In this document: positions 1-7,616 of the stretch, in pieces | Layout of the letters: every line of letters starts with the position of its first letter | Position numbering within the stretch: position 1 is the stretch's first letter | Assembly (NCBI GenBank): GCA_032027165.1 | Contig: JAVSMO010000001.1 | Location: 2,036,058-2,100,057, forward strand | Length of the DNA stretch: 64,000 bases | Direction of reading: 5' to 3' | DNA from: Denitratisoma sp. | GTDB lineage: Bacteria > Pseudomonadota > Gammaproteobacteria > Burkholderiales > Rhodocyclaceae | Translations under genes and position numbers: made by a program | Notes under the pieces: model-generated | Database searches by the model: none | What the model was told of the DNA's origin: nothing | What the model saw: the letters and a program-made list of their open reading frames with translations, nothing else

Positions 1-626
1 ACCACGTCGAACGGGCTGACGCCGGCGATCCACATCATGGTGGTGGTGGTGTCGCCCACCACGCTGCCGGCACCGCCGGCATTCGAGGCGGCAACGATGG
101 CGGCGAGGTAGCCGATGTGCACCTTGCGCTTGAAGACGCTGGCGGCGATGGTGGCGCCGATCAGGGCCGCCGCGATGTTGTCGAGGAAGCCCGACAGCAC
201 CCAGATGATCACCAGCAGCACGAAGGGACCGAGCCAGCCCTCGGGCAGCAGCTTCGGCAGCACTTCCGGCACGCCGCTGTCCTCGAAGTGGCGCGCCAGC
301 AGGGCGAAGCCGACCAGCAGGCAGAGCAGGTTCACCAGCAGCACCCATTCGTGCGCCATGTGCAGGCCGAAGCCGGCGAGGCCGTCACCGGTCTTGAAAC
401 CGGTAAACAGGATTTTGTACACAGCGATGGCCGCCAGGCCGCCGAGCGCAACCTTGAGCACATGGTGGTGGAACATCGCCACGCCGAGCAGGGTCAGCGC
501 GAACAGGATGAAGTCGACCGGGATGCCTGCCACGGCGGGGCTGTCCGCCGCCTGGGAAACCGGGGCAAAAAGGAAGAGCGAACCGGCCGCAAGCAGGCGG
601 GCCGGGCTGAGGCGTTTGCAGGACAT
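1..626 (-). CDS. NhaD-like ion transporter (ArsB/NhaD/IT superfamily), 3' end off window
   Basis: The ATG is at 626 and the frame runs left off the window without a stop, so about 208 residues are visible. They begin with a basic MSCKR and a hydrophobic stretch ending PVSQA that looks like a signal peptide or first membrane helix, followed by several helices. The stretches SGFLDNIAAALIGA and NAGGAGSVVGDTTTTMMW resemble the conserved loops of NhaD-type Na+/H+ antiporters and related anion permeases, which is why I place it there; substrate cannot be fixed from this part. It would act in the inner membrane. The gene is divergent from the universal stress gene at 787, with 160 bases between the two starts. 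A citrate or arsenite permease of the same superfamily remains possible. Confidence 0.7.
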   Translation of the reverse strand, partial: MSCKRLSPARLLAAGSLFLFAPVSQAADSPAVAGIPVDFILFALTLLGVAMFHHHVLKVALGGLAAIAVYKILFTGFKTGDGLAGFGLHMAHEWVLLVNLLCLLVGFALLARHFEDSGVPEVLPKLLPEGWLGPFVLLVIIWVLSGFLDNIAAALIGATIAASVFKRKVHIGYLAAIVAASNAGGAGSVVGDTTTTMMWIAGVSPFDV

Positions 627-741
627 CGGGCGCTCCAAATTCGGCAGCGCGGGATTTTATCATCGGGCCGGACACTTTCGCCGGGAATCGCGTACGTGTT
701 TTCCGCAATCCGGCCGCAGCAGTCAAATTCCGCGCGAACAG

Positions 742-750
742 TGGGATAAT
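742..750 (+). promoter_or_regulatory. Candidate extended -10 promoter of the usp gene
   Basis: TG-G-GATAAT at 742-750 fits an extended -10 element 36 bases before the ATG at 787. The -35 region (GTCAAA/TCAAAT near 722-728) is weak, as is common for extended -10 promoters. AAGGGAA at 772-778 is a plausible ribosome binding site. This is a pattern match only. Confidence 0.35.
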
Positions 751-786
751 CGCGTCAATCGTTTTACTTCTAAGGGAATTCTTGAC

Positions 787-1212
787 ATGCGCAAAGCCCT
801 CGTCCCCGTGGACGGCTCGCCCAATTCCGACCGCGCCGTGCACCACGTCGTCGACCTGGCCAGGAACAACCCCGCCCTCGAGGTCTGCCTCCTCAACGTC
901 CAGCCGGAAATCGGCGAGTGGGAGGTGCGCAGCTTCCTGAAGAAGGAGGAAGTCGAGGCCATGGAGATATCCAAGGGCGGCGACGCCCTGGAATCGGCCC
1001 GGGCGATCCTCGACGCCGCCAAGGTGCGCTACGAACCTCAGGTGCTGATCGGCCCGGTCCCGGAGACCATCGCCAGGACCGCCCTCGAGCAGAACTGCGA
1101 CGGCATCGTCATGGGCACGCGCGGCCTCGGCGCCGTGGCCGGCGCGCTGCTCGGCTCCGTCACCTCCAAGGTGATCCACCTCGCCGACGTGCCGGTGACG
1201 CTGGTCAAGTAG
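787..1212 (+). CDS. Universal stress protein, single domain, ATP-binding type
   Basis: This 141-residue protein matches the whole length of a single UspA domain. It starts with the beta strand RKALVPVDGS and ends with GTRGLGAVAGALLGSV followed by VPVTLVK. That glycine pattern (G-2X-G-9X-G-S/T) is the nucleotide-binding loop of the ATP-binding Usp subclass. Usp proteins are cytoplasmic dimers induced by stress and growth arrest; the partner here is unknown. The ATG at 787 follows AAGGGAA and removes a long, unsupported upstream extension. It stands alone between a divergent transporter and a convergent porin and is closed by a shared palindromic terminator. Two further Usp genes in this window accompany antiporter genes. 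Confidence 0.9.
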   Translation: MRKALVPVDGSPNSDRAVHHVVDLARNNPALEVCLLNVQPEIGEWEVRSFLKKEEVEAMEISKGGDALESARAILDAAKVRYEPQVLIGPVPETIARTALEQNCDGIVMGTRGLGAVAGALLGSVTSKVIHLADVPVTLVK

Positions 1213-1249
1213 CGGCCGGATTAGCCCCTTCCCCGAATACAAGAGAAAC

Positions 1250-1277
1250 AAAACGGCCGCCCGCGGGCGGCCGTTTT
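1250..1277. terminator. Bidirectional terminator between usp and porin
   Basis: A perfect 28-base palindrome with arms AAAACGGCCGCCCG and CGGGCGGCCGTTTT sits between the convergent usp and porin genes. A GC-rich stem ending in T residues on either strand is the shape of a two-way intrinsic terminator. Confidence 0.8.
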
Positions 1278-1299
1278 GCCTGACGGCAGTCGCTGCTTC

Positions 1300-2478
1300 T
1301 CAAAAGCTGTGCGTCATGCCGACGTACAACTGGCTGGCGTCCTCGCCGCGGCGCGTCGCCGTCGCGCCGTTGCCGGACTTGAAGTTGTAGGCGGCGCCGA
1401 CGGTGTTGGCCGCGTTGCTGTCGTTGTTCAGCCTCGTGTAGAACACGCCGGCCGACGTGCGCTTGGAGAAGGCGTAGTCGTAGCCGAGATGCCAGGCGCT
1501 GGCCTTGAAGTCGCCGCCGGTGCCGGCGGCAATGGCGGAACCGCCGGCCTTGCCGGCACGGGCGTACTTGGCGTAGAGCGTGTGCGCGCCGAAGCTGTAG
1601 CTGACGGGGATCATCCAGGCGTTGCGGCGGGTGTTGCCGGCCGCCACGGCGTCGGCCGCGCCGAGGATGTGGTTGTCCAGCTCGCTGCGATCCCAGCCGA
1701 AGCCGACCTTCAGGCCCATGGCGAAGGCGTAACCCAGCCAGGCACGCCAGGCCTTCTGGTCCGCGGCGCGGGTGCCGGCGACGCGGTTCTCGCTGCTGGC
1801 GTTCCAGTAGCTGACGCCGGCCGTCCACGGCCCGTTGTTGTAGCGCAGTGCGCCGTTCCAGCCGCTGCCGCCGCCGGGATCGCCGGCCGCACGGTTGGTG
1901 TTGCCCTCGGTGCCGAAGGGACTGGTCGAATAGGCCAGGCGGGCCGTGAAGCCGTTCCAGTTCGGGCTGTCCCACATCACGATGTTCGGCGTGCGGCTGG
2001 CGCTGGCCATGATCGACACGACCTCGGTGCCGGCGCCGCCGGTGTGGGTGGAGCTGACCTGCGACATGATGCCGTCGCCGAAGTTGGTCTGGTTGGAGCC
2101 GGCGCGGTTGCTCTCGATGGCGCCGAACTCGTTGTAGTGAAGATCCCAGCGCCCGACGGTGAACTTGCCCCAGTTGCCCTGCAGGCCCATGCCGGTGTTG
2201 CCGCCCATGCTGAGCGCGCCGGCGTCGACCGTGAAACGCATGTCCATCTGGCCCCAGGCCTTCAGCCCGCCGCCCAGATCCTCGCTCACGCGGAAGATGA
2301 GGCGCGAGGACTGGTCGGAGACGCGCGACTCGGCATCGTGTCCGGTGTTGCCGCCGCCGGACAGTTTGTAGTTCTCCCAGCCCGCGGCAAGCTTGCCGGA
2401 GAGGGTGACGTTGGTCTGCGCCATGACCGGCACGGCGACAAGGCCGGCAATCGCCGCGCCAATGAGCTTCTTGTACAT
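1300..2478 (-). CDS. Gram-negative general porin (Burkholderia/Rhodocyclales type)
   Basis: This is a 392-residue outer membrane beta-barrel of the porin_4 (OmpC-like) family. Residues 1-20 form a classic signal peptide (MYKKLIGAAIAGLVAVPVMA) and the mature protein starts QTNVTLSGKLAAGW, typical of betaproteobacterial trimeric porins. The body consists of alternating amphipathic strands with Gly/Asn-rich turns, and the protein ends YVGMTHSF with the C-terminal Phe recognised by the BAM machinery. Length is normal for 16-stranded porins. AAAAAGGAAAGAC before the ATG is a good ribosome site. Three 11-base tandem repeats lie about 45-75 bases upstream and may be the operator. It passively admits small solutes; pore selectivity cannot be read from sequence. 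Confidence 0.93.
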   Translation of the reverse strand: MYKKLIGAAIAGLVAVPVMAQTNVTLSGKLAAGWENYKLSGGGNTGHDAESRVSDQSSRLIFRVSEDLGGGLKAWGQMDMRFTVDAGALSMGGNTGMGLQGNWGKFTVGRWDLHYNEFGAIESNRAGSNQTNFGDGIMSQVSSTHTGGAGTEVVSIMASASRTPNIVMWDSPNWNGFTARLAYSTSPFGTEGNTNRAAGDPGGGSGWNGALRYNNGPWTAGVSYWNASSENRVAGTRAADQKAWRAWLGYAFAMGLKVGFGWDRSELDNHILGAADAVAAGNTRRNAWMIPVSYSFGAHTLYAKYARAGKAGGSAIAAGTGGDFKASAWHLGYDYAFSKRTSAGVFYTRLNNDSNAANTVGAAYNFKSGNGATATRRGEDASQLYVGMTHSF

Positions 2479-2520
2479 GTCTTTCCTTTTTGAGTTGAGT
2501 GCCGTCGCGCATTGTCGTCA

Positions 2521-2553
2521 CGCAATGTTTCCGCAATATTTCGGCAATATTTC
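2521..2553 (-). repeat. Three tandem 11-base repeats upstream of the porin
   Basis: Read on the minus strand these are GAAATATTGCC, GAAATATTGCG and GAAACATTGCG, adjacent and exactly one helical turn apart. They lie 43-75 bases upstream of the porin start and 84-116 upstream of the permease start. Tandem 10-11-base half sites beginning GAAACAT-like are a feature of OmpR-type operators, and the downstream gene is a porin, so an operator is the best guess. Confidence 0.5.
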
Positions 2554-2636
2554 AGCCGCGCTGCAGATTTCCGCGGCGCACGGGGCGGGCGCGTTGTAGC
2601 ATGTCCGCTCGGCGGGACCTTCCACCCCCCTATCGC

Positions 2637-3878
2637 ATGGACAGTGCAACGCTCGTCATTTTCGTCATCGTCTACCTGGGCATGATCCTGGGCGGCCTGC
2701 CCTTCCTGCAGATCGACCGCACCGGCATTGCGCTGCTCGGCGCCATCGCGCTGGTCGCGCTGGGAAAAGTCAGTCCCCAGGAGGCGGCGCAGTCGGTGCA
2801 TCTGCCGACGCTCCTGCTGCTGTTCTCCTTCATGGTGGTCTCGGCGCAGATGCGCCTGGGCGGCTTCTACACGCGGGTCACAAGGCGCATCGCCGCCCTC
2901 GAGGCGAGCCCGCCCGCGCTGCTGGCGCTGCTGATCGCCGCCGCGGCGGCGCTCTCGGCGGTGTTCTCCAACGACATCGTCTGCCTGGCCATGGCGCCGG
3001 TGCTGGCCGACGCCTGCCTGAAGCGCCGCCTGAATCCCGTGCCGTATCTGCTGGCCTTGGCCTGCGCCGCCAATGTCGGCTCGGCCGCCACGCTGATCGG
3101 CAATCCGCAGAACATGCTGATCGGCGAGACGCTGCGCCTGTCCTTCGCCGGCTATGCGCTGGAAGCGGCCGTGCCGGTGCTGACGGGCCTCGCCGCCACC
3201 TGGGCCTTCATCGCCCTGCTCTCGCGCGGCCAGTGGGCGCTGGCGGGCGATGCCGTCGCCGTGCCGGAGGCGGAGCGGCGCGAGGCAGACGACGCCGTCT
3301 TCGACCCCTGGCAGACGGCCAAGGGCCTGCTCGTCGCCGGCGCCCTGCTCGCCGTCTTCCTGTTCACCGGCCTGCCGCGCGAAGTGGCGGCGCTCACCGG
3401 CGCCGGCCTGCTGCTGCTCTCGCGCCGCCTGCACAGCAACAAGATGCTCGGGCTGGTCGACTGGGAGCTGCTGGTGCTGTTCATCGGCCTGTTCGTCGTC
3501 AACCACGCCTTCCAGGCGACCGGCCTGGCGGCGCAGGCGATGGCCTGGCTCGAGGCGGCGGGGCTGTCGCTCGCCTCGCCCCCGATGCTGTTCGCCGCGA
3601 CCTTCGTCGCCTCCAACCTGGTCTCCAACGTGCCGGCGGTGATGCTGCTCCTGCCGGCGGCCGCCGAGCCCTGGTCGGGGCCGCTGCTGGCCCTGGTGAG
3701 CACCCTGGCCGGCAACCTGCTCATCGTCGGCTCGATCGCCAACATCATCGTCGTCGATTGCGCGGCGCGGCGCGGCATCCGCATCGACTGGCGCAGCCAC
3801 GCCCGCATCGGCGTGCCGGTGACGCTGGCCACGCTCGCCATCGCCGCCGCCTGGCTCCTCCTGCGGACCGCCCGATGA
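2637..3878 (+). CDS. SLC13/ArsB-type anion permease
   Basis: The 413-residue protein is almost entirely membrane helices (about eleven). Motifs SNDIVCLAMAPVLADAC, NVGSAATLIGNPQNMLIG and SNLVSNVPAVMLLLP are the paired hairpin regions of the SLC13/ArsB/CitMHS superfamily, which carry dicarboxylates, sulfate, arsenite or similar anions in the inner membrane. Substrate cannot be assigned. I chose the ATG at 2637; an in-frame ATG at 2600 would add a polar 12-residue stretch, and neither has a clear ribosome site. It is the first gene of a plus-strand run and its stop overlaps the next start as ATGA, so it is probably co-translated with the calcium exchanger gene. Confidence 0.82.
   Translation: MDSATLVIFVIVYLGMILGGLPFLQIDRTGIALLGAIALVALGKVSPQEAAQSVHLPTLLLLFSFMVVSAQMRLGGFYTRVTRRIAALEASPPALLALLIAAAAALSAVFSNDIVCLAMAPVLADACLKRRLNPVPYLLALACAANVGSAATLIGNPQNMLIGETLRLSFAGYALEAAVPVLTGLAATWAFIALLSRGQWALAGDAVAVPEAERREADDAVFDPWQTAKGLLVAGALLAVFLFTGLPREVAALTGAGLLLLSRRLHSNKMLGLVDWELLVLFIGLFVVNHAFQATGLAAQAMAWLEAAGLSLASPPMLFAATFVASNLVSNVPAVMLLLPAAAEPWSGPLLALVSTLAGNLLIVGSIANIIVVDCAARRGIRIDWRSHARIGVPVTLATLAIAAAWLLLRTAR
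2766..2774 (-). repeat. ACTGACTTT motif, copy 1
   Basis: Exact copy on the minus strand inside the permease gene, where it is read as Lys-Val-Ser. Flanks are GGGG before and TCCC after. Confidence 0.75.
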
Positions 3879-4876
3879 TCTGGCTCAAGCTCCTCGTCTG
3901 CATCGCCGCCATCGGGCTGGCCGGCGCGCGGCTGTCGCGCTACGGCGACGTCATCGCCGAGAAGACCGGCGTGGGCCGCAGCTGGGTCGGCCTGGTCCTG
4001 CTCGCCACCGTCACCTCGCTGCCGGAACTGGTGACGGGCATCTCGGCCGTGACGATCGCCGGCGTGCCCGACATCGCCGTCGGCGACGTGCTCGGCAGCT
4101 GCGTCTTCAACCTCGCCATCCTCGTCGTCGTCGACTTCCTGCACCCCGCCGAATCCATCTACAGCCGCGCCAGCCGCGGCCACATCCTGTCCGCCGGGTT
4201 CGGCATCGTGCTGATCGGTGCGGTCGCCTTCTCGCTGCTGCTGGCCCGGCGCGGGGAGACGCTCGCCATCGGCCACATCGGCGCCTACACCCCGCTGATC
4301 GTGGCGCTCTACCTGCTCGCCATCCGCACGCTCTACCAGTACGAGCGGCGCGAAGTCGCCGAATTCGTCGAGGACGTGGCGGAGCGCTACCCGCACATCG
4401 GCCTGAGGCGGGCCGCCATCGGTTACATGCTGGCGTCCGGCGTCGTCGTCGCCGCCGGCATCTGGCTGCCCTTCGTCGGCGCCGACATCGCCGTGCAGAT
4501 GGGCTGGCACGACTCCTTCGTCGGCACGCTGTTCGTCGCCGCCGCCACCTCCGCCCCGGAGATCGCCGTCACCGTCGCCGCCGTGCGCATGGGCGCCCTC
4601 GACATGGCGGTGGCCAACCTGCTCGGCAGCAATCTCTTCGACATCCTCATCCTTGCCATCGACGACATCTTTTACGTCGACGGCCCCCTGCTGGCGAGCG
4701 TGTCGCAGGCGCACGCCCTGTCCGCCGTGTCCGCCATCATCATGACCGGCATGGCCATTACCGGCCTGTTCTACCGGCCGGCCGGCCCGCTCTGGCGCAG
4801 CGTCAGCTGGATCAGCGTGTTCATGCTGGCGCTCTATCTCCTCAACAGCTATATCCTGTTCCTCCATGGCGCCTGA
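3875..4876 (+). CDS. Na+/Ca2+ exchanger-family (CaCA) cation antiporter
   Basis: This 333-residue inner-membrane protein has the two inverted alpha-repeats of the CaCA family: LLATVTSLPELVTG with GDVLGSCVFNLAIL near residues 45-90, and VAAATSAPEIAVTVAAVRMG with VANLLGSNLFDILILAIDD near 225-270. The acidic residues in the PE pairs (LPEL, APEI) coordinate the transported cation in characterised members. It would exchange Ca2+ (or Na+/K+) against Na+ or H+. Its start overlaps the preceding stop (ATGA) and its last 11 bases overlap the next gene, a Ca2+-ATPase-like pump, which supports a role in calcium extrusion. Confidence 0.88.
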   Translation: MIWLKLLVCIAAIGLAGARLSRYGDVIAEKTGVGRSWVGLVLLATVTSLPELVTGISAVTIAGVPDIAVGDVLGSCVFNLAILVVVDFLHPAESIYSRASRGHILSAGFGIVLIGAVAFSLLLARRGETLAIGHIGAYTPLIVALYLLAIRTLYQYERREVAEFVEDVAERYPHIGLRRAAIGYMLASGVVVAAGIWLPFVGADIAVQMGWHDSFVGTLFVAAATSAPEIAVTVAAVRMGALDMAVANLLGSNLFDILILAIDDIFYVDGPLLASVSQAHALSAVSAIIMTGMAITGLFYRPAGPLWRSVSWISVFMLALYLLNSYILFLHGA

Positions 4877-7502
4877 GCACACCCGCCATCCCGCCGGCAC
4901 GCCGGACTGGCACACCCTGCGCATCGACGCGACCTTGCAGTCGCTGCACGCCGATGCGCGGGGACTGACTTCCGCCGAGGCCGCCGCGCGCCTGGCGCGG
5001 CACGGCCCGAACGCCCTGCCGGAAGGCCGCAGCCGTTCCGTCGCGCGCATGCTGCTCGACCAGTTCTCGGACTTCATGATCCTGGTGCTGATCGCCGCGG
5101 CGGTGGTCTCCGGCATCGTCGGCGAGCCTTCGGACACCATCGCCATCATCGTCATCGTGCTGCTGAATGCCGTCATCGGCTTCACCCAGGAGTGGCGCGC
5201 CGAGCGCGCCATGGCGGCCCTGCGCATGATGGCGGCGCCCTCGGCCCGCGTGCGCCGCGACGGCGCCGTGGCGACCCTGCCGGCCGACGGGCTGGTGCCC
5301 GGCGACGTCGTGCTGCTGGAGGCCGGCAACGTGGTGCCGGCCGACCTGCGCCTGATCGAGGCGGCGCAGCTGCGCGTCGCCGAGGCGGCGCTCACCGGGG
5401 AGTCGCAGCCGGTCGAAAAGCGCACGGAGGCCCTCGCCGAGGCGCATCTGGCGCTCGGCGACCGCGGCAACATGGCCTGGAAGGGGACGCTGGTCGCCAA
5501 CGGCCGCGGCACCGGCGTGGTCGTCGCCACCGGGCTCGCCACCGAGCTGGGGCGCATCGCCCGGCTGCTCGAAGGCGCCGAGGAAGTGAAGACGCCGCTG
5601 CAGAAGCGCCTGGCCCGCTTCGGCGCACGGCTGGCCTGGGCGGTGCTGGCGATCTGCGCCATCGTCTTCGCCGCCGGCCTGCTGCGCGGCGAGCCGCCGG
5701 TATTGATGTTCCTCACCGCCGTCAGCCTCGCCGTGGCGGCGATCCCCGAGGCGCTGCCGGCGGTGGTGGCCATCTCGCTGGCGCTGGGCGCCTCGAAGAT
5801 GGTGAAGCAGAACGCCCTCATCCGGCGCCTGCCGGCGGTGGAGACGCTCGGCTCGATCACCTACATCTGCTCGGACAAGACCGGCACGCTGACGCAGAAC
5901 CGCATGCGGGCGGAGGCCTTCTGGGCGGACGGCGAGGACGAGCGCGCCGAGCCCTGGCCGAGCCTGCTGCGCGCCCTGGCGCTGGTCAACGACGCCGCCC
6001 CCGCGGCCGACGGCGGCATCGTCGGCGATCCCACCGAAGTGGCGCTGCTGGAGGCGGCGATCGCGCGCGGCGTCGATCTCGCCGCGCTGGAAAGTCAGTC
6101 GCCGCGGCACGGCGAGTTTCCCTTCGATTCCGAGCGCAAGCGCATGGCCACCCTGCATGCCGACGGCGCCGGCTTCCTCGCCTGCGTCAAGGGCGCGCCG
6201 GAGGCGGTGCTCGATCGCTGCTCCCGGCGGCTGACCGCGCACGGGCCCGAACCGTTCGATGCCGCCGCCGCGCTGGCGCAGGCCGACCGCCTCGCCGCGC
6301 GCGGGCTGCGCGTGCTGGCCTTCGCCGAGCGCCGCTTCGACCGCCTGCCGGCGGATGCCGCAGAGGCTGAGAGCGGCCTCACCTTCCTCGGCCTGGTCGG
6401 CCTGATGGACCCGCCGCGCGACGAGGCGGCGCAGGCCGTCGACGAATGCCAGGCGGCCGGCATCGTGCCGGTGATGATCACCGGCGACCATCCGGCCACG
6501 GCACGCGCCATCGCCGAGCGGCTCGGCATCCTCGACCGGGGCGGGCGCGTCGTCAGCGGCGTCGAGCTGGCCGCGCTTTCCGACGCGGACTTCGCCGCGC
6601 AGGTGAAGGACATCCGCGTCTATGCCCGCGTCGATCCGGAGCAGAAGATCCGCATCGTCCAGGCGCTGCAGGCGGCCGGCGAGTTCGCCGCCATGACCGG
6701 CGACGGCGTGAACGACGCGCCGGCGCTCAAGCGCGCCGACATCGGCGTGGCGATGGGCAAGGGCGGCACCGACGTCGCGCGCGAGGCGGCGCACATGGTG
6801 CTGCTCGACGACAACTTCGCCTCCATCGTGCATGCGGTGCGCGAGGGGCGGCGCATCTTCGACAACATCCGCAAGTTCATCAAGTACACGATGACCAGCA
6901 ACTCGGGCGAGATCTGGACCATCTTCCTCGCCCCCTTCCTCGGCCTGCCGATCCCGCTGCTGCCGATCCACATCCTGTGGATCAACCTCGTCACCGACGG
7001 CCTGCCCGGGCTGGCGCTCGCCGCCGAGCGCGCCGAACGCAACGTCATGCAGCGGCCGCCGCGCGCGCCGACGGAAAGCATCTTCGCCCACGGCATGTGG
7101 CAGCACATCGTCTGGGTCGGCCTCACCATGGGCGGGGTGTGCCTGCTGCTGCAGGCCTGGTCGATCCACCACAGCGGCGCGCACTGGCAGACGATGGTGT
7201 TCACCGTGCTGTGCCTGTCGCAGCTCGGCCATGCGCTGGCCATCCGCTCCGAGCGCGACTCGACCTTCCGCCTCGGCTTCTGGTCGAACCCGCTGCTGAT
7301 GGCCACGGTGGTGTTCACCCTCGGCCTGCAGCTGGCGACGATCTACGTGCCGGCGCTCAATCCGGTCTTCAAGACCGAGCCGCTCGACTGGGACGAGCTG
7401 GCGATCTGCCTGCTCCTGTCGACCGCGGTGTTCTTCGCCGTCGAGGCGGAAAAGTGGCTGGTGCGGCGCGGCCTCCTCTACCGCGGCAGCCCGCTGCGAT
7501 AG
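4866..7502 (+). CDS. P-type cation ATPase, P2A (Ca2+-ATPase-like)
   Basis: This 878-residue pump has the complete P-type layout: N-terminal cation-ATPase domain (LTSAEAAARLARHGPNAL), actuator motif LTGES, helix-4 ion-site motif AAIPEALPAVV, phosphorylation loop SDKTGTLT with acceptor Asp337, KGAPE in the nucleotide domain, and hinge MTGDGVNDAPALK (about 610-622). PEALP (the PEGLP type) and the overall length fit the Ca2+-transporting P2A group rather than heavy-metal P1B pumps; no CPC motif or metal-binding domain is present. Transport direction is outward from the cytoplasm in the family. It overlaps the CaCA gene by 11 bases. A Na+- or K+-pumping P2 member cannot be excluded. Confidence 0.9.
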   Translation: MAPEHTRHPAGTPDWHTLRIDATLQSLHADARGLTSAEAAARLARHGPNALPEGRSRSVARMLLDQFSDFMILVLIAAAVVSGIVGEPSDTIAIIVIVLLNAVIGFTQEWRAERAMAALRMMAAPSARVRRDGAVATLPADGLVPGDVVLLEAGNVVPADLRLIEAAQLRVAEAALTGESQPVEKRTEALAEAHLALGDRGNMAWKGTLVANGRGTGVVVATGLATELGRIARLLEGAEEVKTPLQKRLARFGARLAWAVLAICAIVFAAGLLRGEPPVLMFLTAVSLAVAAIPEALPAVVAISLALGASKMVKQNALIRRLPAVETLGSITYICSDKTGTLTQNRMRAEAFWADGEDERAEPWPSLLRALALVNDAAPAADGGIVGDPTEVALLEAAIARGVDLAALESQSPRHGEFPFDSERKRMATLHADGAGFLACVKGAPEAVLDRCSRRLTAHGPEPFDAAAALAQADRLAARGLRVLAFAERRFDRLPADAAEAESGLTFLGLVGLMDPPRDEAAQAVDECQAAGIVPVMITGDHPATARAIAERLGILDRGGRVVSGVELAALSDADFAAQVKDIRVYARVDPEQKIRIVQALQAAGEFAAMTGDGVNDAPALKRADIGVAMGKGGTDVAREAAHMVLLDDNFASIVHAVREGRRIFDNIRKFIKYTMTSNSGEIWTIFLAPFLGLPIPLLPIHILWINLVTDGLPGLALAAERAERNVMQRPPRAPTESIFAHGMWQHIVWVGLTMGGVCLLLQAWSIHHSGAHWQTMVFTVLCLSQLGHALAIRSERDSTFRLGFWSNPLLMATVVFTLGLQLATIYVPALNPVFKTEPLDWDELAICLLLSTAVFFAVEAEKWLVRRGLLYRGSPLR
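6091..6099 (-). repeat. ACTGACTTT motif, copy 2
   Basis: Exact copy, minus strand, inside the Ca2+-ATPase-like gene; read as Glu-Ser-Gln-Ser in that frame, a different frame from copy 1. Confidence 0.75.
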
Positions 7503-7616
7503 GCGGGGCATTCTTCGCTTTTCCCGAAGGGCAGCCGCAGGTTTTCCTGAGCGGCTTGCCCCTGCGCACCGCCTCGGCGAGAATGGGCTTGCCCCGACAA
7601 GAAGACGCCACGACCG

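Noticed and set aside
385..1251. Minus-strand frame across the usp gene.
   Set aside because: Shadow of the usp coding sequence, which has clear Usp motifs and a ribosome site.
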